Shown: positions 17,321-24,517 of the stretch, piece after piece | Layout of the letters: each line of letters begins with the position of its first letter | How positions within the stretch are numbered: the stretch's first letter is position 1 | Assembly: GCF_007745175.1 (NCBI RefSeq) | Contig: NZ_CP036271.1 | Coordinates: 3,236,314-3,300,313 of the forward strand | Source of the DNA: Caulifigura coniformis | GTDB lineage: Bacteria > Planctomycetota > Planctomycetia > Planctomycetales > Planctomycetaceae | Direction: 5' to 3' | DNA: 64,000 nucleotides | Made by a program: the position numbers and the translations under genes | Notes under the pieces: model-generated | Told to the model about the DNA's origin: nothing | Database searches by the model: none | The model's input: the letters and a program-made list of their open reading frames with translations, nothing else

Positions 17321-17515
17321 TCAGCGGCTGCCGGCGCGATCCAGGCTCCTGGCCACGCAGGCGACGAGCAGAACAAAGCTGATGATGTAGACGATCGTCG
17401 CGACAAAGCCGGCAACCTTGCATCCGGGGAAGGTCTGCTGCGACAACCAGCCGATCAGGAACGGCATCGCCGAGAACAGGGCGACGGCCTGGAACGAATT
17501 GAATACGACGATCAT
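17321..17515 (-). CDS. Small two-helix membrane protein
   Basis: 64 residues from the ATG at 17515 (MIVVFNSFQAVALF). There are two hydrophobic segments (about 8-25 and 33-55) separated by a short loop with a Cys, then a basic tail. It is flanked by copies 5 and 6 of the 15-bp element and followed by a terminator, so it is a separate transcription unit. Membrane proteins of this size in phages are often holin-like or superinfection-exclusion proteins. Neither role can be shown here. Confidence 0.55.
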   Translation of the reverse strand: MIVVFNSFQAVALFSAMPFLIGWLSQQTFPGCKVAGFVATIVYIISFVLLVACVARSLDRAGSR

Positions 17516-17558
17516 GGGACGGTTCCGTTGGGTGAGGGGGAACGGTGGAGAAGCCGAC

Positions 17559-17573
17559 AGGTCGCGCGCAATA
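17559..17573. promoter_or_regulatory. 15-bp prophage element, copy 6
   Basis: AGGTCGCGCGCAATA, identical to copy 9. It lies in a divergent gap: 43 nt upstream of the minus-strand membrane protein start and 40 nt upstream of the plus-strand gene at 17614. CGCGAC follows and forms an inverted repeat with GTCGCG. Confidence 0.55.
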
Positions 17574-17613
17574 CAGCCCTCGCGACTAGGCAGGCCTGCT
17601 ACCATTCGTCGCC

Positions 17614-18039
17614 ATGTTCATGCCCCCAACGGTCTCGGCCAAGCTGCTCGAGCTGCTCAATCACGATTCCCACGGTCGCTCGCTCTACGAGATCGCGCGG
17701 CGTGAGTCCTGGCCGTGGAGCCGGTTCGTCGAGGAGCTGGCCGTTCTGATGTGGAGGGGGAAGGTCGAGATGCTGCACACCGCCGTCCGCCTTCAGAGCC
17801 AGGCGCCAATTGTGATCGAGCGAGGCGTTGTTTCGAGGGAGGAGTTGGAACGACGCGCCCGCGCCTTTGACTGCGAGTACTCGAATCGGCCAGATCCACT
17901 TCCGCCATATCTACATTTACGGCCGGGGGAGCAGGCTTCGTTTTGGCGACAAACCGAAACTCTTTCCCGCAGTGATTACACTGATAGCGATCGCGGCCCA
18001 GCGGCACTCCCTCCGGACACTCGCACCGCGGACACATGA
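17614..18039 (+). CDS. Plus-strand phage protein, possible helix-turn-helix
   Basis: 141 residues. The first 90 have strong GC-rich third-position codon bias and a helical DNA-binding look (SAKLLELLNHDSHGRSLYEIARRESWPWSRFVEELAVLMWRG). After about residue 92 the codon bias vanishes and the frame runs antisense to the zinc-ribbon gene, so the real end may be earlier or the tail may be a by-product of overlap. It is divergent from the small membrane protein, with copy 6 of the 15-bp element between them, and could be a regulator. Confidence 0.5.
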   Translation: MFMPPTVSAKLLELLNHDSHGRSLYEIARRESWPWSRFVEELAVLMWRGKVEMLHTAVRLQSQAPIVIERGVVSREELERRARAFDCEYSNRPDPLPPYLHLRPGEQASFWRQTETLSRSDYTDSDRGPAALPPDTRTADT

Positions 18040-18058
18040 AGAGATTCTGTTCGCTCAT
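17657..18058 (-). CDS. Zinc-ribbon protein downstream of the large terminase
   Basis: Starts at 18058 with ATGA overlap to the terminase stop. The first 45 residues hold a clear zinc ribbon (CPRCECPEG, then YQCNHCGKEFRF). The remaining C-terminal frame is Arg/Ser-rich and antisense to the plus-strand gene at 17614, so its coding status is doubtful. Small zinc ribbons near terminase genes may be late regulators or packaging accessories. The function is unknown. Confidence 0.55.
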   Translation of the reverse strand: MSEQNLFMCPRCECPEGVPLGRDRYQCNHCGKEFRFVAKTKPAPPAVNVDMAEVDLADSSTRSQRRGRVVPTPPSKQRLARSQLAPGSEGGRRCAASRPSPSTSERPAPRRTGSTARTHAARSRRASDRGNRD

Positions 18059-20382
18059 GCTGCCTTCCTGCCTTTCTTCGAAAGGGCCGCGGCCCGGCGC
18101 TCCGCGAGGCTGAGGATCTGCTTCTGCGCGACGGCCGTCGACGTCTGAACGATCCGGGCGCCGAGCATCGATGCCGCGACGCAGTTGCCGACGGCACAAT
18201 CGAAGAAGTGGTTTTCCGTGCGTGATGGCTTGAGCTTCCAGAGGTCGACCGGACGGCCGCCGCTGTTATCCGGCTCCCGGTATTCCGCATCGAGATGTTG
18301 AGCCAGCACCAGGTGCTCGGTCTTCGCCTTGCCGTTCTTCTGCCGCTCGCCGTAGGCGGTCAGGCAGCCTGGATCGCCGATGTCAGTCGCGTACCGCCGG
18401 TGGAGAAACGTCTTCCAGTGAAAGGTGTCGAACTGGACCTCGCGCCCGATCTTGCCGACGCGTTTCGCGATCCACTCCTCGCCGAGCAGCTCTCCAGCCC
18501 GGCGCTTGAACTGCGAGATCGGGATCTGGGCCGACTTGATGTAACGGCCCCGTGAGGGCATGACGAGCCCAGCCATTCGCTGCAGCGACCATTCGCGGCA
18601 GAACTTCTTCACCGTCTGCTCGGTTTGGCCCCAGCCGCAATCGACCAATGCACGCTGGATCGAAAAGGCGGTGCCGTCCTCGCGCTCCCATTCGAGCGCC
18701 CACAGATGATCGTGCAGCTCCCACAGCCCCTTGTAGACCGCGGCCTCGAGGCCGACGCCGCGATAGGTCTCCTGCAGGGTGGGGCGCGCCGTCCGGACGG
18801 TGAAAGTCGGCCGGTTCTGCTTGGGAAAGACGCCGTAGTCCAGGATGTAGCCGGTGAAGTTCGTTTCCCACCCGCACACCATCCAGTACAGCGCCCGCTT
18901 GTGAACGTCGACAAACGACGTCAAGTACTCGACGCCCAGCGGGATGACGCGGCGAGCGTAGCCACTGACTTTGACCGCGAGCTGGTCCTCATCCAGGAAC
19001 TGATCGTCGTCGAGCAGGTTCTTCGGTTCGTTTTGATACTCGCTCCAGAACGCCTCCTCATCCCGGAAAAAGAGATTCATCGCGTACTGAACGCCGGAGA
19101 TCTCGTCCTTGCCGAATCGCTCCGGCCAAGTGACGACGGCGCCCTTGTCCATCGCGGCCCGGTGCTTCCGGTAGAAGGCGGTCGCCTCCTTCGGACAGCC
19201 CAGGGCCTCGTCGTCTTCGCGGAGGTATTGCTTCCTGATCTCGTTGTAGTCCTCCCACAACTCCATGTCGGTGGGGAACTGTTCGACCAGGCGTGTCCGT
19301 TCGCCGCGCCACTCAGGATGACGTTCGCGATTGAGGATGTTCTCGGCCGCATCACCGCGGGCAATGACGGTGATCGGCATCAGGGCGGCGATCGACTCGC
19401 CGGGCCCGGCCAGGCCCAGGATGTCGGCGGCGACGATACGTTCGCGCGTGGCGCTCTGAGGGGGCGACTCTGCCGACTCGCGTGTCTGGATGTCGTCGAG
19501 CAGCACCAGGTCGGGACGAATGATCGTGCCGTCGGGCAGGATGTGCTGGGCCCCGCGCACGGCCGTCATCAGTCCGCCGGCGTAGAACAGGGATCCGGAC
19601 GCGGCGCTTCCGGCGACGGATGGCAGGACGAGAGTCTTTTTGCCGTACTTGATCGCCGTCGGTGAACCGTCGAGCAGCTGACCGCGGGACCGATTGTGCT
19701 GCCCCTCGAGCTTGCGGAACGGATAACAGACCTCCGGGAAGTCCTCCAGAAGCAGATCGTTCTTCTCGATCTCGAAGTCGATCACCTGCAGAGAGAGCTG
19801 GCCCTTCTCCTCGGTGGCTCCCAGGAGGACGACGAAATGCCGATGGCCATACAGCACGGACCAGATCGCCGTCCGCTGGCAGATGGTCGTCTTGCCGGTG
19901 CCGCGGGGCATGGCCAGCGCAAACAGGGCGCCGACCAAGACGACCAGCTGAGCCTTCTTGACGCACAGCAAGTGATTGTCCGAGAAGGCGAGGGGGAAGG
20001 CCCTGGGGAAGTACGTCGTGAGGGCGAGACGCAGATCCTTTCGGCAGGCCTCTTTTCGGTCGGGATCCCGCACGGGAGGCAGGGGGCCGATCTCCCGGCC
20101 CTCAACCGAGAGCGCCCGCTGCTTCGCCGCCATGCGGGCCTTATGCCTCGAATAGCGATCGCCGCCGGTCGCTTCGAAGGCGGACTTCGCCCGGCCGACG
20201 ATCATCGAAAGGGTGTCGGCCTCGGCATTCGACTTCAGCAGCGGGATCAGGTCCTGGACGGTCGCGACGGGCGAAGTCGCCCGCTTAAGCAGCTCGTGCA
20301 GCAGGTCGACCTCAGACGGACCTTTCGCGGCCGCGACCAGCAGCTCCCAGCCGGCGACGCTGGCGCCCTTGTAGACGCCCAT
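18055..20382 (-). CDS. Terminase large subunit
   Basis: 775 residues, long for a large terminase. A Walker A motif (MPRGTGKTT) is at about 158-166, a Walker B (LVLLDDIQ) at about 295, and a nuclease-type acidic motif (TSFVDVHKR) at about 475. The layout matches GpA-type large terminases, which package DNA through the portal and cut concatemers. About 140 extra N-terminal residues precede the ATPase domain. It is followed in the operon by the zinc-ribbon gene and preceded by the small subunit. Confidence 0.85.
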   Translation of the reverse strand: MGVYKGASVAGWELLVAAAKGPSEVDLLHELLKRATSPVATVQDLIPLLKSNAEADTLSMIVGRAKSAFEATGGDRYSRHKARMAAKQRALSVEGREIGPLPPVRDPDRKEACRKDLRLALTTYFPRAFPLAFSDNHLLCVKKAQLVVLVGALFALAMPRGTGKTTICQRTAIWSVLYGHRHFVVLLGATEEKGQLSLQVIDFEIEKNDLLLEDFPEVCYPFRKLEGQHNRSRGQLLDGSPTAIKYGKKTLVLPSVAGSAASGSLFYAGGLMTAVRGAQHILPDGTIIRPDLVLLDDIQTRESAESPPQSATRERIVAADILGLAGPGESIAALMPITVIARGDAAENILNRERHPEWRGERTRLVEQFPTDMELWEDYNEIRKQYLREDDEALGCPKEATAFYRKHRAAMDKGAVVTWPERFGKDEISGVQYAMNLFFRDEEAFWSEYQNEPKNLLDDDQFLDEDQLAVKVSGYARRVIPLGVEYLTSFVDVHKRALYWMVCGWETNFTGYILDYGVFPKQNRPTFTVRTARPTLQETYRGVGLEAAVYKGLWELHDHLWALEWEREDGTAFSIQRALVDCGWGQTEQTVKKFCREWSLQRMAGLVMPSRGRYIKSAQIPISQFKRRAGELLGEEWIAKRVGKIGREVQFDTFHWKTFLHRRYATDIGDPGCLTAYGERQKNGKAKTEHLVLAQHLDAEYREPDNSGGRPVDLWKLKPSRTENHFFDCAVGNCVAASMLGARIVQTSTAVAQKQILSLAERRAAALSKKGRKAA

Positions 20383-20383
20383 G

Positions 20384-20779
20384 TCAGTTCATCCCGGACC
20401 GGGCCTGCAGCTGGCGGGCAAGATCGCCAATCGCGGAGGAGTCCTCATCGCCGATCGGCTCGCTGTTCAGCTTCAGCTCGCGGATCAGCTTGACCATCTG
20501 CGTGATGTGGTTGTGCTGGATCTCGACGGCCGCGGATGGGATGTCGTGCGGATCCCGGTTGACGCCCCCTCCGCATGCCTGGGTCAGGCCGTCCTTTACG
20601 AGCGAGTGGCACGCGACGTCGTACTGATGGAAGAGCTGTGCCAAGACGGCGACAGTCAGCTTCGAAGAGCGGGCGAGCAGTCCCTTCTCCTTGAGCTCGG
20701 CGACGATCCGCTCCCACCATTCTTTGGCGGCGTCGACCAACCAGGTCGGCGCGCTCCATGGGTCCGATTTCTTGGCCAT
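20384..20779 (-). CDS. Terminase small subunit, P27-like
   Basis: About 131 residues from the ATG at 20779. The sequence has the P27-type signature of a short helical protein with LLARSSKLTVAVLAQLFHQYDVA and a C-terminal helix beginning with AVEIQHNHITQMVKLIRELKL. Small terminases recognise the viral packaging site and load the large subunit. It lies one base from the large subunit gene and just after the methyltransferase stop. Confidence 0.75.
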   Translation of the reverse strand: MAKKSDPWSAPTWLVDAAKEWWERIVAELKEKGLLARSSKLTVAVLAQLFHQYDVACHSLVKDGLTQACGGGVNRDPHDIPSAAVEIQHNHITQMVKLIRELKLNSEPIGDEDSSAIGDLARQLQARSGMN

Positions 20780-20781
20780 GT

Positions 20782-21444
20782 TCAACTCCGAGCAGACCGA
20801 GTTGACTCAATGGCGGATCGGATCCGTTCCCTGGCTGCAACGAAATAGGTTGGATCCTGCTCGATGCCGATGAAACTCCGGCCGAGTTGCACGCAAGCGA
20901 CGCCGGTGGACCCACTGCCCATGTATGGATCGAGCACCATGTCTCCTGCCGTCTTGCGGATGCACCATTCCATCAGCGACACCGGCTTTTGAGTCGGGTG
21001 GACCCGCCTATGCTGCAGGGCGTTGTGCGACAGATCCTTTTTCAAGTAGACCCCTTTGCCTTTGCTAAACCAGGCGACTTCGGCGTCAGAACAGAACGAG
21101 CCGTAGGCGGGTTCATTTCGTTTGATCCAGACGAGGCATGTGCCTCGCGGAAGACGATCCGCGAAGTGATTCCACCCCCAAATGATTTTCTGCCTCCCCA
21201 GCTTTAAGAGAAAGGAGGGATCAAATGGACGGTCGTCGCCCAAGATCGGCTTGTAGTCCCGGCTCTTCGTTCGCTTGGCTGCCCTTCGACCTCCCGTGAA
21301 TCGCGAATAGTCACACTTGTTCCGAATTCCCCATGGTGGATCCGTGACAACGGTATCGACCTTGGGCAGGGACGGGATGACCGCATGGCAATCCGCGAGG
21401 AAAAGCCGCACGCTGCCATCGTCAGATTGCCAGGTGGGGTTCAT
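20782..21444 (-). CDS. Phage DNA methyltransferase 1 (N4/N6 amino type)
   Basis: About 220 residues. It carries the catalytic DPPW motif at about residue 35 and the AdoMet-binding LDPYMGSGSTGVA motif near the C-terminus, with KPVSLMEWCI between. This order (catalytic first) is the beta-type amino-methyltransferase layout. The ATG at 21444 overlaps the Gam-like stop, and copy 7 of the 15-bp element ends only 8 nt upstream, leaving little room for a Shine-Dalgarno. A GTG at 21450 is the alternative start. No restriction endonuclease is adjacent, so self-protection of phage DNA is likely. Confidence 0.8.
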   Translation of the reverse strand: MNPTWQSDDGSVRLFLADCHAVIPSLPKVDTVVTDPPWGIRNKCDYSRFTGGRRAAKRTKSRDYKPILGDDRPFDPSFLLKLGRQKIIWGWNHFADRLPRGTCLVWIKRNEPAYGSFCSDAEVAWFSKGKGVYLKKDLSHNALQHRRVHPTQKPVSLMEWCIRKTAGDMVLDPYMGSGSTGVACVQLGRSFIGIEQDPTYFVAARERIRSAIESTRSARS

Positions 21445-22043
21445 GGGCACTTATTCCGCGCGCAATAGGCCGTCGGCAGGATGCGTACTTCGTCCTGCGG
21501 CGGCACGTACTCGAGCCCATACCGGAGCAGCTTCGCTGGCGTCATCCGTCTCGCGATGACCGCGGCCTTGAGGGCAGCGACATCGAGCTCGGCATTCAGG
21601 CGAATCCAGCCAGCGAGGCCGAGCCGCCGGAGGATCGCTACAGCTCTGTCAGCAGTCCAACCGAGCGCCTTGATCACCGTCGTCGGCGTGTGCTTCTTGT
21701 CGACGACGACACGAGGCTGGGACAGGTGGAAGCCGACCGTCCCGTGAGTGAATTTCAGGGACTTGCTCTCCGGCGTCACGAACTGGCTCTTGTGGCTGAC
21801 CGCGTAGTCGGCGATCGCCGCCTCCAGAAGGAGCTTGCGATCGGTAAAGCCGACGCCGTTGATCCGCAGGCACTTTGCGGCCTCTTCAGTCGCCGCAGAG
21901 ATCGTCTGCTCCAGCACGCCATGCACCTCGCTGCGGCGGGCGTCCAGCCAGGCCAATTCGCGGAGGGCCAGTTCGACGTCAGCGAAGCCGCGGCACTTCG
22001 GCTTTGCCGCGAGGCGTTTCGCGGGTGGGCGGGGAAGACTCAT
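21441..22043 (-). CDS. Mu Gam-like host-nuclease inhibitor
   Basis: 200 residues. The helical first half, followed by KSLKFTHGTVGFHLSQPRVVV, corresponds to the core of Mu Gam proteins, which bind dsDNA ends and shield them from exonuclease. The last ten residues (TAYCARNKCP) are encoded by copy 7 of the 15-bp element, so the element is translated here as the protein's C-terminus. It precedes the methyltransferase with an ATGA-like overlap. Confidence 0.65.
   Translation of the reverse strand: MSLPRPPAKRLAAKPKCRGFADVELALRELAWLDARRSEVHGVLEQTISAATEEAAKCLRINGVGFTDRKLLLEAAIADYAVSHKSQFVTPESKSLKFTHGTVGFHLSQPRVVVDKKHTPTTVIKALGWTADRAVAILRRLGLAGWIRLNAELDVAALKAAVIARRMTPAKLLRYGLEYVPPQDEVRILPTAYCARNKCP
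21453..21467 (-). promoter_or_regulatory. 15-bp prophage element, copy 7
   Basis: ATTCCGCGCGCAATA, inside the last codons of the Gam-like gene and 8 nt upstream of the methyltransferase ATG. Confidence 0.55.
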
Positions 22044-22076
22044 GGGGGCGCATCCTTGCGACCGGGCTCACGTGGA

Positions 22077-22721
22077 TCAGTTCGGCCTCGGGGCGACCCG
22101 CCGTTCGAACGACCGGAACTCGGCCTCGAGATCGCGCACACGATCCTCAGTTCCGAGGATGCCATCAATCTTGGCGTAAACCGGCAGGCCCTTTCCGTCG
22201 ACGACGCTGAGACCCATGTCACGCTCAAAGAGCGCCCGTCCCCACTGCTCCAGCGTTTTCTGAACGTCCGCCGGCGTGGCCTTGGTGACGATGCGCGGCC
22301 GGTTGGCTTCGAACTCACGCATCTCTCGCTGCAGCTGCTCGAACTCGTCTTCGGTCAAAGGCTGGAGCTCGGGATCCGGATCCGGCTCGTCGATCGAAGT
22401 CGGAAGCCAGACGTCGACGCGGGGACCGGTGGCTTCGTAGGCCGAAGTGCCGGACTCGCCGACGCCGCGGCGGCGGCCGCCGCTGCCTCGCACGTGGTCA
22501 TCGAATTCTCCGCGGAGAATTGAATGCGTGGCGTTCAGCGAAGTGAGTCGAGTCTCCAACGACGCAATCCGGGCACCCGACCCCGCATACAGCTTCGACA
22601 ACGTATCGGTGTGCGCCTCGAGGTCACGAATCTTGCGACCTTGAATCAGTCCTCCGACTGCCCCGAACAGAAGGCCAAGGGCAGTAAGGCCGAACAGCAA
22701 GCAGAGCTTCCGGGTACTCAT
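22077..22721 (-). CDS. Membrane-anchored coiled-coil phage protein
   Basis: 214 residues from an ATG with AGGAG 5 nt upstream. One N-terminal membrane segment (LCLLFGLTALGLLFGAVGGLI) is followed by a long helical region with heptad-like spacing (IRDLEAHTDTL, then IASLETRLTSL), an RG-rich linker and an acidic C-terminal half. A type II topology with a periplasmic coiled coil resembles spanin i-subunits (Rz-like) but the protein is longer. Unknown family, probably part of the lysis or membrane module. Confidence 0.6.
   Translation of the reverse strand: MSTRKLCLLFGLTALGLLFGAVGGLIQGRKIRDLEAHTDTLSKLYAGSGARIASLETRLTSLNATHSILRGEFDDHVRGSGGRRRGVGESGTSAYEATGPRVDVWLPTSIDEPDPDPELQPLTEDEFEQLQREMREFEANRPRIVTKATPADVQKTLEQWGRALFERDMGLSVVDGKGLPVYAKIDGILGTEDRVRDLEAEFRSFERRVAPRPN
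22504..22521. repeat. 18-bp perfect palindrome within a coding region
   Basis: AATTCTCCGCGGAGAATT reads identically on both strands. It lies inside the membrane coiled-coil gene, so it may be either a protein-coding coincidence or an embedded operator. No second copy was noticed. Confidence 0.4.
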
Positions 22722-22723
22722 CG

Positions 22724-23167
22724 TCACTCCTGTGGGGAAGAGGGCGCGCCGACGATCGGTCGGAGCACCAGATTGTCGGGCATGAACTGAGGCACGCTCG
22801 CGGCCGTGTGGCCGCGCGTGAGAAGGAGCGTCTGGATCAAGTTGCGATCGGCCACCTGGCTCCGTTCGTGGGCGGCGAGGCTGCGTTCGAAGGCGGCGAT
22901 CAGGTCCTTGATCTGCTGCGTGTGCTGCGCCTCCTGCTTGGGAAAGACCCATCCGAAGAAGAGCAGCAGTCCGCAGAAGCAGAAGATGATCACGACCGTG
23001 ATCGGCTCCCGCTGTTTCAGCCAGCCGAACACCATCGAGAAGATCTCGACGATACCGTCGATCCGGTTGCGACCGCGGCCGTTGTCCGGCATCGGTCCGA
23101 AGCCGGGGCCCGGAGGCGGCATCACAAAGGGAGGCTGCGGAGGGGGCAGGAAGTTGTCTTCAGCCAT
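22724..23167 (-). CDS. Single-pass membrane phage protein with proline-rich N-terminus
   Basis: 147 residues from the ATG at 23167. A Pro-rich cytoplasmic start (FLPPPQPPFVMPPPGPGFGP) leads to one membrane segment (ITVVIIFCFCGLLLFFGWVF) and then a helical periplasmic tail. It overlaps the upstream gene slightly and lies 2 nt before the next start, so it belongs to the same operon. A role in lysis or host-membrane interaction is plausible but unproven. Confidence 0.55.
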   Translation of the reverse strand: MAEDNFLPPPQPPFVMPPPGPGFGPMPDNGRGRNRIDGIVEIFSMVFGWLKQREPITVVIIFCFCGLLLFFGWVFPKQEAQHTQQIKDLIAAFERSLAAHERSQVADRNLIQTLLLTRGHTAASVPQFMPDNLVLRPIVGAPSSPQE

Positions 23168-23489
23168 GACGAGACTCCGCGACAAGTCGGTCGAGGGCAC
23201 GACGCACCAGCCAGCCGAGCACCGCCTGCAGGAGAACGAGGCCAATGCCGATCAGGATGCCCGCCGACTCGCGTTGCTCCAGTTCCGCCATTTCCCGCGC
23301 CAGCTGCTCGACGTCGATCGACTGGGCCGCATGGCCCTGGCCCTGCATGGCCCGTTGACGCTGAAACTGAGCGATCGCCGCGGCGGCTGCCCGGTAGCAG
23401 CGATTCCGCGTGCAGTAATGGCGGTATCTCCGCGGCGCCTCGGTCAGGGCGTCGGTTTCGAGAGCGGAGGCCAGTTGTTCGATGGTCAT
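23160..23489 (-). CDS. Tail-anchored small membrane phage protein
   Basis: 109 residues with one hydrophobic segment near the C-terminus (AGILIGIGLVLLQAVLGWLV) and a basic end. The N-terminal part contains RHYCTRNRCY, encoded by a degenerate copy of the 15-bp phage element, which suggests that the element was absorbed into coding sequence. It overlaps the upstream gene by 4 nt. Function unknown. The topology would fit a holin-antiholin or spanin component. Confidence 0.5.
   Translation of the reverse strand: MTIEQLASALETDALTEAPRRYRHYCTRNRCYRAAAAAIAQFQRQRAMQGQGHAAQSIDVEQLAREMAELEQRESAGILIGIGLVLLQAVLGWLVRRALDRLVAESRHG
23403..23417 (-). promoter_or_regulatory. Degenerate 15-bp element, copy 8, inside a gene
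   Basis: ATTCCGCGTGCAGTA, two mismatches from copy 7. It lies within the 109-residue membrane protein gene in the same orientation as the intergenic copies. It may be a decayed site or a chance match. Confidence 0.3.
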
Positions 23490-24517
23490 TCAGTCACTGC
23501 AAGCGCGACGTCAGGCAGCCAGGGCAGGTCGAGCGTCAGCCGTTCCGGCGTGATCGTGACGCCGGCGACATTGATCCAACCGGCGACACGCGCCTGGACG
23601 GGTGGGTTGATGGCGACGACGAGGTTTTCGCCCTTGAACGACCAGGTGACGGACGTGTTGGCGAAGACTCGGATCGGGATCTCTCCCAGCGGGATCTCCG
23701 TCGGCGTGCTGCCCGACCGCTTGTAGACGAACGTCAGGGATCCACCATTGCCGAGGATCGGGCGCATGGTGTCGATCAGCTGCAGGATCTGCGGCCGGGC
23801 CCGGACGGAGCCGACCCCGATTGCGGAGACCGCTTTCGGATCATTCTTCAGCAGCGCGGCCAGCTTCTCGCGAATCGCGGGCCACTGCGTCTTCCCGGTG
23901 AGTCGATCGACGATCTTCCCGTCGACCATGAACAGAAATGTCGGACAGCGTTCCGTGCCATAGGGCCACGGACCATCCTTCCCAACCATCTCGACGATGA
24001 CCAGGTCCTGCATTCCGTCGAGCTCGGCGGCTGCGCAGATCTCGTCGTGATTGCACCACTTGCACCAATCGCCACTGATCATGCGGACGCATACGCCCCG
24101 CGCGACCTGGTCAGTAATGGGGACAGGGGTGTGGACCTGGAAGTTTGCGGGCGGAAGCGGTTGCGGCGCCGGCCGTTCAACGACCTGCGGGGGCGGCGCG
24201 GGAATGTCGAGCTGCGGCAGGACGGCCAGGTGCGTTCGCGAGCGAAGGGGCTCTTGCATCAGCACAGCAATCGACGCCGCGGCCGCAGAAACAGCCTTAA
24301 CCTTGCCCGGGTCGCGGTCAGCGGTGGGATCCGCGGGGGCCGTCCAATTGCCACTCGACGGCAGATCGGGCTCGGCGTTCCGCCGGGCTTCGACGGCCGC
24401 CCAGCTGACGGCGACGAGCGCCTGGGCCTTCGGACGGAGGGCCTGGCTGGCGAGGGCCGGGGCGCTGCAGAGGACGCAGGCCACAACCGCGACAATGATC
24501 AGCAGACGAATCTTCAT
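23486..24517 (-). CDS. Exported thioredoxin-fold-like phage protein
   Basis: 343 residues from the ATG at 24517, overlapping the previous stop (ATGA). A clear Sec signal peptide (MKIRLLIIVAVVACVLCSAP, cleavage after ALA) is followed by a Pro-rich linker and a domain with WCKWC at about 142, CPTFLFMVDGKIVDRLTG and PAIREKL. This spacing (CxxC, strand, cis-Pro-like CPT) resembles thioredoxin-like folds. The C-terminal 120 residues are beta-rich and unrecognised. Exported redox-type proteins are unusual in a phage late operon. It might modify disulfides during lysis or virion release. Confidence 0.6.
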   Translation of the reverse strand: MKIRLLIIVAVVACVLCSAPALASQALRPKAQALVAVSWAAVEARRNAEPDLPSSGNWTAPADPTADRDPGKVKAVSAAAASIAVLMQEPLRSRTHLAVLPQLDIPAPPPQVVERPAPQPLPPANFQVHTPVPITDQVARGVCVRMISGDWCKWCNHDEICAAAELDGMQDLVIVEMVGKDGPWPYGTERCPTFLFMVDGKIVDRLTGKTQWPAIREKLAALLKNDPKAVSAIGVGSVRARPQILQLIDTMRPILGNGGSLTFVYKRSGSTPTEIPLGEIPIRVFANTSVTWSFKGENLVVAINPPVQARVAGWINVAGVTITPERLTLDLPWLPDVALAVTE

